From Euperipatoides rowelli (lineage: Eukaryota > Onychophora > Udeonychophora > Euonychophora > Peripatopsidae): a stretch of DNA of 17,262 bases. The notes beneath the pieces were generated by a model that was given only the letters and a program-made list of their open reading frames with translations, searched no databases and had not been told where the DNA came from. The DNA lies in assembly GCA_003024985.2 (NCBI GenBank), contig PXIH01S0005631.1; one strand, written 5' to 3'. Of this stretch, positions 9,457-16,616 are shown piece by piece. The position numbers and the translations under genes are program-made. Every line of letters begins with the position of its first letter. Within the stretch, counting starts at the first letter, position 1.

Positions 9457-10165
9457 CCTTTATAAACACACAAGGATAAATGATTTCCTTTATAAATACA
9501 CATGGCTAAATGATGCCATTTATAAATATGCACGGCTAAATAATTCCATTTATAAATACGGACAACTAAATGATGCCCTTTATAAATACACATGGCTAAA
9601 TGATGCCCTTTATAAATACAAGGCTAAATGATGTCATTTATAAATACACACTGCTGAATGATGCCCTTTATAAATACACACGGATAAATGATGTCCTTTA
9701 TAATTAGACACGGATAAATGATGCTCTTTATAAATACCCACAGATAAATGATGCCCTTTATAAATACACTCGACTAAATTATTCCCTTTATAATTACATA
9801 TGGATAAATGATGCCCTTTATAAATACACATGGCTAAATTATTCCCTTTATAAATTTACATGGCTAAATGATTCCCTATATAAATACACATTGCTAAATG
9901 ATGCCCTTTATAAATATACATGGCTAAATGATTCCCTTTATAAATACACATGGCTAAATGATGCCCTTTATAAAAACACATGGATAAATGATGCCCTTTA
10001 TAAATACAAGGCTAAATGATGCCATTTATAAATACACACTGCTAAATGATGCCCTTTATAAATACACACAGATAAATGGTGCCCTTTATAAATACACATG
10101 GCTAAATGATGCCCTTTATAAATTTACATGGCTAAATGGTTCCCTTTATAAATACACACTGCTAA
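9457..10165. repeat. 30-bp minisatellite, about 24 copies
   Basis: The unit is ACACATGGCTAAATGATGCC plus CTTTATAAAT. It repeats with a near-exact 30-bp step until the N at 10166. Two shortened units (ACAAGGCT) about 388 bases apart have the same neighbours, so a block of about 13 units was duplicated. Each unit contains TATAAATA. Because 30 is a multiple of three and the unit lacks stops in some frames, decapeptide-repeat frames open on both strands. I see no reason to treat them as genes. The array recurs at 1-73. Confidence 0.95.
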
Positions 10166-10166
10166 N

Positions 10167-10352
10167 AGAAAGGGAAAAGAGGGGAGAGGTGATGGAGGGA
10201 GAGAGAAAGAAGAGAGAGGATGAGAGAGATGGAATGAGGGATAGGGAGAGGAGAGAGAGTGAGGGAGGGAGAGGAAGAGAAGGAGGAGTGAGAAAGAGGG
10301 AAGAGAGGGAGAGGCAGGGGAGCAAAATAGGGTGAGAGAGGGAGCGTGGATG
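10167..10352. repeat. Purine (GA) tract
   Basis: Directly after the N at 10166 come about 185 bases of nearly pure G and A on the + strand, with words such as GAGAGAGG and GGGAGAGG. It is followed at once by a tract of the opposite kind, so the two can pair with each other. Confidence 0.9.
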
Positions 10353-10357
10353 CCTGT

Positions 10358-10723
10358 AGTCACTCTTTCTGTCCTCTTCCCCTCCCTCTTTCCACCTCCC
10401 TCTTCTATTTGCCCTCCCCCTTCTCTTCCTCTCCCCTCCCTGTTCTTCTCCCCATTCTCTCCTGCTCCCCCCTTTTCTTCCCTCACCCCTTTCCCCTCAC
10501 TCCTTTCCCACTTTTCCTTCCCCTTCTCTCCCCTACCTCTTTCTCTCCTCTCCCTCTCTTCTCTCCCCTTCTTTCCCCTCATCCTCCTCCCCTCCACCTT
10601 ATCTACCCTTTTCCTTCTCTACCCTCTTCTTTCTCTTCCCCTCTCTCCTATATCCCTCCTCTCTCTCACCCTTTTTCTTACACTCTCCTTCCCTCTCCCC
10701 TCCACTCCCTCTTTCTCTTTCAT
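10358..10723. repeat. Pyrimidine (CT) tract, second
   Basis: About 360 bases are nearly pure C and T, with words such as CTCTCCCCT and TTCCCTC. The tract sits about 145 bases upstream of the terminal exon. The long open frames on both strands across it are low-complexity shadows. It is not the polypyrimidine tract of the 10867 acceptor, which has its own CTCTCTTTAATTTAG. Confidence 0.9.
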
Positions 10724-10867
10724 CTGTTTTATTTATGCACTGAATACTGACATTTAAATTAATTTTCCTTATACCATATTATATATTTATTATTTTGAAT
10801 ATTTCAAGGTTATTGTTACATTTAAAAATATAATCCTAGAGTACTTTTTTTTCTCTCTTTAATTTAG

Positions 10868-11611
10868 GAAGCATTAAGAGGTCGGAGTTCATCTAGAGTT
10901 AAACGTGCCGTCTCATTTGATAATAAAAATTTACTAAGAGCTGAGCGTCAACGAGATTTAGATTTAATCAAAGAAACCCTTTTAAGGGGAGTACCTACAA
11001 GGCCAGTTTCTCCTGAACAACCTAAATACTTGGTACTGCTTCGAGATGATGAACCAATGCCAGTAATTTCACGTCCAGCCCAAGAATATGAGCCAGGATA
11101 TGAGATTCCTATAACAGCAAAATCATGTAAAACTGACAATGGCGCTACACCTCGCAAAATAAATTATGCACAACTTGCACAGAGTTCTAGTTCCTCAGAA
11201 GAAAATCTTGATACACCTGAACATTCTTCTAATAGTCAAAAACAAAATACTGGTGTTACCTATGCACAAGTAAAAACAGCTGATCAAGAAACTACAAATA
11301 ACTTGAATATCGATGAAACAGAGCACGATAAAGCTAGTGGTGTAACTGAAAATCCACCAAATCCCTTTACTGCTGCCCATATAGGTTCTATTGAGGATAT
11401 AGAGTATGATCAGCCAACTATTGATGATGAAGAGATAACAGAGTCACCTAAACCAGAGAAAAATGAAATGCATGAATATGTGAATATGAAGTTAAAAGAA
11501 AATGGCAACAAATTGGACACTTTACCCTCAATAGGTTACCTTTCAGGTAAGACTCAGTCCTTAGGATCTGGGACATTCCCTATATTTTCCAGGTCTCAGA
11601 GTACTTGCTAG
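10868..11611 (+). CDS. Terminal exon: ITIM-bearing cytoplasmic tail of an unidentified receptor
   Basis: After the acceptor TTTAATTTAG the frame opens in phase 0 and runs 247 codons to TAG at 11609. Starting inside the exon is not needed, because it continues the frame of 3013-3134. Residues are numbered from the exon start. RVKRAVS (10-16) is a basic patch. ITIM-type motifs are INYAQL (Tyr100) and VTYAQV (Tyr132), spaced as in paired ITIMs that recruit tandem-SH2 SHP phosphatases. YDQP (Tyr180) fits the Crk SH2 motif, and YVNM (Tyr204) fits both Grb2 (YxN) and PI3K p85 (YxxM). KYLVL (Tyr54) is a YxxL. NPF (165-167) fits EH-domain endocytic adaptors. There is a Ser run with acidic residues (SSSSSEENLD) and a DDEE patch. 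There is no membrane helix and no folded domain that I recognise. It is therefore most likely the disordered signalling tail of a membrane receptor or adhesion protein. Binding partners are inferred from motifs only. Confidence 0.8.
   Translation, partial: EALRGRSSSRVKRAVSFDNKNLLRAERQRDLDLIKETLLRGVPTRPVSPEQPKYLVLLRDDEPMPVISRPAQEYEPGYEIPITAKSCKTDNGATPRKINYAQLAQSSSSSEENLDTPEHSSNSQKQNTGVTYAQVKTADQETTNNLNIDETEHDKASGVTENPPNPFTAAHIGSIEDIEYDQPTIDDEEITESPKPEKNEMHEYVNMKLKENGNKLDTLPSIGYLSGKTQSLGSGTFPIFSRSQSTC
11547..11592 (+). other. Possible alternative donor and 46-base mini-intron
   Basis: Inside the terminal exon CAG|GTAAGA at 11547 is close to the ideal donor, and CCTATATTTTCCAG ends at 11592 like an acceptor. 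Splicing out the 46 bases would change the frame (46 is not a multiple of three). It would replace the end GKTQSLGSGT...STC with a longer Ile-rich tail that stays open for about 60 codons. Alternatively the donor leads to an exon outside the window. 46 bases is short for an animal intron. Confidence 0.35.
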
Positions 11612-12175
11612 CCATATGGATATAACTATAATTATATGCAGAATATTTATCATTATAATCTTTATAAGAAACAAATATATGTATACAAGGATATACTATG
11701 AAGAATTCAGTGGACTTTTTTTTTTAAACTCAGCAGTATTGATAAGGTCATTTAGTATTTCCTATTATTTTTAAACTGTATATAAAAGTGATATAGACTT
11801 ATTTGGTGATTCTCTGTGTATAAATTATCCCTGTATATAATGTACGAATGAGATTATATAATTTTTTAAAAAAAAAAAAAAATTGATAGAATATATTGAT
11901 ATTTAGAAAGTTCCATATTATGTAATATACTGTATTTGAATGGGCAATAAGCTAAGATTGTTTGAGATTGATCATTTCTTTGTTTGCGTCTGCTGTATGT
12001 GGACAAGTCACATTTTCATGTTGATGCAGTTTTTTTTTTAAAAAAAACTTTAGTTTTAATTTGTTCGACTTTAAGATGTTTTTATTTTTACCGAATTAAA
12101 ATAAGACTTGTAAAATTAATAGGGACGGCAGGCAAAAAGATTAAGTGAAATAAATCAGATTGTTATTTTGGTATG
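11612..12175 (+). other. Probable 3' untranslated region
   Basis: From the stop codon at 11609-11611 the sequence becomes strongly AT-rich with many stops. The first canonical AATAAA downstream is at 12149-12154, followed by a T/GT-rich stretch (TTGTTATTTTGGTATG), a plausible cleavage region near 12170. The region also carries T/A run junctions at 11862 and 12030. Transcript data would be required to place the true end. Confidence 0.45.
12149..12154 (+). terminator. Candidate polyadenylation signal
   Basis: This is an AATAAA hexamer about 540 bases after the stop codon, with a GT/T-rich element 10-25 bases downstream. It is the first exact match after the stop. In such AT-rich DNA the hexamer also arises by chance. 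Confidence 0.4.
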
Positions 12176-12393
12176 CATTAAAATATATACTTTTTTTTTA
12201 AAAAAAAAATGCTCCCTTTTTTAACAAATTAATATTTTTTACAACGCTCAAATTTTGGGTTAATTATTTGGAGGTCCAATGGACCACTGATAATCGTAGT
12301 CAGGTTTTGTGGTCCACGAAAATGTAAATGACTTGGATCTGTATCAATATTTAATTTCAATGAAATTCTAAAGATTATTTTGGTATTGACAAT

Positions 12394-12426
12394 TTTCTCC
12401 TGAACAACCTAAATACTTGGTACTGC
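12394..12426 (+). repeat. 33-bp duplicate of terminal-exon sequence
   Basis: These 33 bases, from TTTCTCCTGAACAACC to ACTTGGTACTGC, are identical to 11007-11039 inside the terminal exon, where they encode VSPEQPKYLVL. Neither flank matches. The copy is followed by CGTCCCAAGGGTTCGAACC, whose GGTTCGAACC (12435-12444) looks like a tRNA B box, but I find no A box in place. No N lies nearby. Confidence 0.9.
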
Positions 12427-12444
12427 GTCCCAAGGGTTCGAACC

Positions 12445-12967
12445 ACATATAAGCTATATATACAAGCATTTTAGAGGTCTTGCATCAATCCACACGATCA
12501 CCGTACTTTGACTTTGAATGCTGCTTTATTTTAATTATTACCAATAGTAAAGCCAATCTGTTTGAAAAGGGTGATTTACCCTCATATTTAAATGAACGTT
12601 ATAAATATCTATTATTTCTAACTAATAGTAATTCTAAGCTGGTTCTTGAAAATATTAATTGGGATTTTTTTTTAACGCATAACAAAATGAACATCCATGA
12701 CATCATCAGGGTGAAATTCATCATTAAATTCAAATCGATTACATACTCTCATAAATAATTTCTCTCAGAAATAAAATAGAACTACAAATAAAAATGCAGC
12801 ACTAAAAAAACAAGTTTAGTCTACAAAACTTATTAATTTATCTTGTCGATTCTGTAACATTTGCATTTCTATATTTTTAAGAAAAAAATTTATTGCCCTG
12901 TATGATCTTTTAAATTAATGATGTGACTTAATCTGATGACATCATGGGTGTTGACTTTTTTGTGTAT
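12445..12967. other. AT-rich stretch with a weak open frame
   Basis: A 92-codon frame starts at 12480 on the + strand. It has an AT-driven composition (Asn, Ile, Phe, Lys, Ser), no recognised domain and no sign of exon borders, so I do not call it a gene. Words of the TGACATCAT type occur at 12698-12707 and 12937-12946. Confidence 0.4.
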
Positions 12968-13055
12968 CAAGATGTGGTGGGTGTGCGGTTAAGATCATGG
13001 CCACTGGAATCCTTGATGTATATATGTCGAGGGATTCGAGAACTGACCTCCAGCA
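12968..13055 (+). mobile_element. tRNA-like SINE head (+)
   Basis: TGGTGGGTGTGCGGTTAAG at 12975 resembles a polymerase III A box region of a Leu/Ser-type tRNA. GGATTCGAGAA at 13032 resembles a B box (GGTTCGANTCC). The 57-base spacing is normal. The anticodon region is not intact, so this is a tRNA-derived SINE or pseudogene rather than a working tRNA. A T-run at about 13072-13082 could end polymerase III transcription. Confidence 0.5.
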
Positions 13056-13510
13056 TATCAGATTGGAAAGGCTTTTTTTTTTCGGGAACAATGCTGGAGA
13101 GAAAGCTGAAATACCATCATAGAAGGTCCTCAAACTTTGAATATATAATTACTAATTAATATTAGTTTCTAATACTTCTAGATAACCTGGATGAAATGAA
13201 GACAATTGTATTATAAGACGGATGAGTATATAGAAAGATATCTAACTGAATAAAAGTAAATAAATACGCAGAAGCTTCTGTGAAGCTTATTTCTTAAAAC
13301 AAAAAGTTGAAATTTTTTTAAAAAAAAAAAAAATTTCCCGATTGAATCGCCAATTATTATTTACAATATATACTGTACATTTTTTTTTCAATTTCGGTTA
13401 TAACAATTCTTTAAGTATACATATCAAAGTTCAGGTACAATATTTGTGTACAGAATTACAGGAAAAACCGCGATTCTATTTGTAAAAAGTCTGATCCGGA
13501 AAAGAGGTTT
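13056..13510. other. AT-rich stretch between SINE pieces
   Basis: No gene is recognised. A 27-bp segment at 13181-13207 (GATAACCTGGATGAAATGAA) recurs at 14227-14253 with two mismatches. A T7A14 junction lies at 13313-13333. A palindrome AGAAGCTTCT lies near 13271. Confidence 0.45.
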
Positions 13511-13591
13511 TTTTTTTAATGGATTCGAACCAGTGACCGAGGGTACACTAGAATGTCGAGTCGGCCATCAAAACTGCTCCACCAACTCCAA
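13509..13591 (-). mobile_element. tRNA-derived SINE with A-tail (-)
   Basis: Read on the minus strand, a TTGGTGGAGCAG A-box-like segment (about 13577-13588) lies about 52 bases before a perfect B box GGTTCGAATCC (13521-13531). An A run (T10 on the + strand, 13509-13518) follows at once. A head with A and B boxes followed by an A-tail is the layout of a tRNA-derived SINE. The anticodon arm does not fold well, so it is not a functional tRNA. Confidence 0.6.
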
Positions 13592-15120
13592 TTTTTATAT
13601 TAAATAGCTAGCATATAGTAATAAATAATAATTAAAAAATAACAGATATTACATTTATCCTGATGACATCATAGATGTTAATTTTGATATGCAGCAAAAT
13701 AAAATAGTCCCATTTATTATATTGAGTTAATATGATAAAGAATTAATAATTTTTGAAAGAATTTATCTCCCTTTAATTCTTATTCTTTCAACCTATAATA
13801 CATATCACCTAGTAATGAATGAAATTAGCTACCGGGTCAAAGTTCATTTATAACTTTTTAAAAATAAAATACAGTCATTGCTTTTAATTAATAGCTCAAT
13901 GTTAAACCTATGTGTATCTTTTTAATATATAACTGGATTAGAAAAAGACAGAGCAACTATTTTTATTTTTAATTTGTTTTTATTTTTAAATAAAATTGTC
14001 ATTCATTTTACTTCAATATCTATTATAATTTTTAAATTTTGAATTTTTTTTATTCTATTTGTTTTTATTCCTTATTATTGGAAGAAAAATTTGTGATACT
14101 CTTCTGTAAATAATATACTTTAAAATATTTGAGTGACTTATTGTACATTCATTAAACTCTATGGATTTTTAAAACTATTGATCTCCAGTTTTTTTATTTT
14201 TTATTTTAAAAAATATACTGAAAAAAGATAACGTGGATGAAATGAAGTCAATTTCAAACTAGAATAACTTTCTGAAATATTTCATACAACTTGTAACATA
14301 AATGTATATTTCAATAAGTATTGTAAAATATTAATTTTACTTGTTTTATTTATTGTAAAGCAAAATTCAAAATAGCGTTATTCGTTATTCGTTTCTAATG
14401 TGGATGTGCAAAATCTAAGTGTCTAAAGTGCAAATTGTAATTTAAAAAAAAACCCCCACACAAATGGCTCAAATTATTTTAACTTTATCATAAGTATCAA
14501 AATTTAATGAAAATATAAAAATTAATAAGTTTACATTTTAAATAATGAAGACAAATTGAAAATTTTATTCGTAACAAAAACATTACATCGTACAATTGGA
14601 TGCTGTAAGTATTAATTTTGTTAGTCTGGAAATTATGATCAAAGTATAGTAGGCCTATATTTACTGTACAAACATCTTCTATTGCTACATACTTGAGCTC
14701 TTCATCTCTATCTTTGTAATTATCAGTAGTTTTAAATTCTATGGTTTGTTTCTTCTAAGAGGGCTAAAGTACTTGGAAATATTCCCCGATTCAGTGAAAA
14801 AATACTTTCTAAATTTATTCTCCCCCACCTCCAGATTCTTTCCTCTACCCATATTCAATCCACTACCCAGAGTATGTCTTCGGCTTGTCCGTGGTTGTAA
14901 CTAAACATACGATCACGATACCTTGACAATTTTGTAAAATTTAAATGCAGTAAATATACAATTTAATATTTTAAAACATATTTCAATACTGTCTGCAATT
15001 TTCCTATTTTTTTTATTATTGTCACTTTATTAATTTTTTTTTTAAAAAAATAAATTTTGCCTGAAGGATGTAAATTTCTACTTTATTTACATATTTATAT
15101 GACAAACTAAATTGATTTAA
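13592..15120. other. AT-rich stretch, mostly featureless
   Basis: No gene or RNA is recognised. CTGATGACATCAT at 13660-13672 repeats the word at 12934-12946 with similar bases after it. The 27-bp repeat copy lies at 14227-14253. The only less AT-rich part (about 14755-14935) is described separately. A T10A7 junction lies at 15034-15050. Confidence 0.45.
14755..14935 (-). other. Unassigned, possibly coding-derived fragment
   Basis: This stretch is less AT-rich than its surroundings. On the minus strand it reads RYRDRMFSYNHGQAEDILWV, VD, a TGA stop and then IWVEERIWRWGRINLESIFS and onward for about 25 more codons. The + strand is also open for about 45 codons. The composition looks more protein-like than neighbouring DNA, suggesting a decayed transposon or gene piece. 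I recognise no domain. Confidence 0.25.
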
Positions 15121-15630
15121 TGTACAGATATTCTTGATTAGTACATAAATAACATTTCTTTATCCTTATTGTGGCCATATTCCTTAGGAGGTTTTCTTAA
15201 GATTCGGTTTTCCAGTCCAGTAATCATGCTATAAGTAATATTTCTTCATTCTTATGGTGTCTATTTTCCTTAATGAGTTTTCTTCATTCAGTTGTCCAAT
15301 CCAGTAAAAATCCTATAAGTAATATTTCTTCATCCATATGGTAGGAACTTTCTACAAAATAATTCTTCCAATGCAGTAATCGTGCTATAAGTAACATTCT
15401 TCATCCTTAGGAGGTTTTCTTCAGATTCACTTTTCCAATTCAGTAATCATATTATAAGTAATGTTTCTTCATTTTTTGTGACGACCATTTTTCTTAGAGT
15501 TTTTTCTTCAGCTTCAGTTTTTCAGTCCAGTAATCATGCTATAAGTAACATTTCTTCATTCTTATGGTGGCCATTTTCCTTAGGGATTTTCTTCAGATTC
15601 ACTATTCCAATCTAGTGATCGTGCTATCGC
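15121..15630. repeat. ~86-bp tandem array, about six copies
   Basis: A unit containing CCAGTAATCATGCTATAAGT, then AACATTTCTTCATTCTTATG, then GGCCATTTTCCTTAGG and TTTTCTTCAGATTCAC recurs. The ATAAGTAA anchor occurs at about 15144, 15231, 15315, 15387, 15454 and 15541, with a broken end near 15626. Steps are 87, 84, 72, 67, 87 and 85, so two units carry internal deletions. Divergence of perhaps 10-20 percent suggests an old array. Confidence 0.85.
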
Positions 15631-15689
15631 CAATTTTACTTGTAATTTACAATGAGTAAAAATCTCCAGTGCATACTCAAGTTGGAAGA

Positions 15690-15800
15690 AAATTTCCACA
15701 CAGGCTGCACATGAGTTCAACACCCAACCTCAGTATATGTTCAAGTGCACAGGGGCCAGGATCAAAACCCCACAACCACCAGGCCTTGACACTTTATTAA
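15690..15800 (-). mobile_element. Degenerate SINE-like segment (-)
   Basis: On the minus strand AAGGCCTGGTGGTTGTGGGG is followed at once by GGTTTTGATCC (15759-15769), one step away from a B box. The A- and B-like parts are too close for an intact tRNA. The stretch is GC-richer than its surroundings and begins and ends abruptly, which suggests a transposed piece. Confidence 0.3.
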
Positions 15801-16540
15801 CAATTTACGAAGGAAATTTCACATGCGAAAGGCAGAACATCAAACACACTAGAACAACAACTAAATAATAAAAACTATGTTAAAACTATATTACAAAGAA
15901 TGCAAAACATACATATTAACAAGGCTACGACATTATGAAGAGTTGAATCAACATATTCCGCTTATTTTAGTTTGTAATGCCATTACAAACATTAGTTTTA
16001 CAACAAGTTCGTGTTAAAAGTTTTGAATACTATCAAAATTTAGAATTATATAAACAGAATGTTAATAAAAAAAAACATAACTCATGCTAGCAAGAGAGTA
16101 GTATTATATGGACGAGAATTATGTTGAATAAAAATTTAATCCATTGTATGATATTAAACTGGTCCAAACTTTGGAAAATTGTCCATTACTGGATTAACAC
16201 TCAAATACGTAGGCTACCATTACATTTCGAAATATTAATAAAAACAGTAGGAAAATTAAAATATACATCCTTCTGGCTCCACAAATTAATTTTTTTTTTA
16301 AAAAAAAAAATATGTTTCACTCCTAAGGGTAAACGAGCTTTATTTGCAATATGTACAATTTGTTTTTTTCCAAATCGTACATTGTTTTACAACTTTCCTT
16401 TCTCGTCTTGTGAGTGCATGTCAAGCATCTTTATCAGTCCGGCTAAATTCCATTTCTGATCATATACTTTTGATTCCTATATTAAGAGAATGAGAAAAAT
16501 TCCACGGTGCCTACTAATGTTAAAAGAAAATTTGTATTTT
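15801..16540. other. AT-rich stretch with palindrome and weak frame
   Basis: A 112-codon frame at 16121-16459 has no recognised domain and runs through a T10A11 junction (16290-16310), which argues against real coding. A 21-bp palindrome GTTTGTAATG-C-CATTACAAAC lies at 15970-15990. Confidence 0.4.
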
Positions 16541-16542
16541 CC

Positions 16543-16616
16543 ACACCGGGGCTGCTCGAACCTTCGAATAGCTCCAGCAGCCAATAGCCTAGACCACTGG
16601 ACACCGAAGCTGTACT
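16543..16616 (-). mobile_element. tRNA-derived SINE or tRNA pseudogene (-)
   Basis: On the minus strand TGTCCAGTGGTCTAGG (16588-16603) resembles an A box with the GTGGTCTAG D-loop phrase. GGTTCGAGCAG (16552-16562) resembles a B box, 41 bases later. The acceptor stem does not close, so it is not a working tRNA. Base content is clearly higher in GC than the flanks. Confidence 0.5.

Larger units (their letters stand above)
3135..10867 (+). other. Large repeat-filled intron
   Basis: The donor GTATTA at 3135 and the acceptor CTCTTTAATTTAG ending at 10867 bracket about 7.7 kb without host coding sequence. The upstream exon ends on a codon boundary and the downstream exon opens on one, so the frame passes through. 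The interval holds at least seven repeat or transposon remnants, listed separately, and eight N joins (3477, 4097, 5200, 5298, 6669, 7787, 9177, 10166). The real length is therefore uncertain. Confidence 0.6.

Noticed and set aside
9178-10165. Tandem arrays as a CRISPR array
   Set aside because: The repeats adjoin directly without unique spacers, and the setting is eukaryotic.
9634-10335. Frames with decapeptide repeats (for example IYKGHHLSVC and LNDALYKYTW) on both strands
   Set aside because: They follow from a 30-bp unit without stops in those frames. There is no start context, and neither strand is favoured. They are a satellite by-product.
10124-10757. Long frames on both strands over the GA/CT tracts
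   Set aside because: Low-complexity purine and pyrimidine DNA rarely contains stop codons. There is no protein-like composition.
12480-12758. 92-codon + strand frame
   Set aside because: The composition is AT-driven, with no domain, splice border or motif. It is likely chance.
13521-13590. Functional tRNA gene on the minus strand
   Set aside because: The A and B boxes are present, but the acceptor and anticodon stems do not pair convincingly and an A-tail follows, as in SINEs.
16121-16459. 112-codon + strand frame
   Set aside because: It runs through a T10A11 junction and has no recognised domain. The residue mix is that expected from AT-rich DNA.
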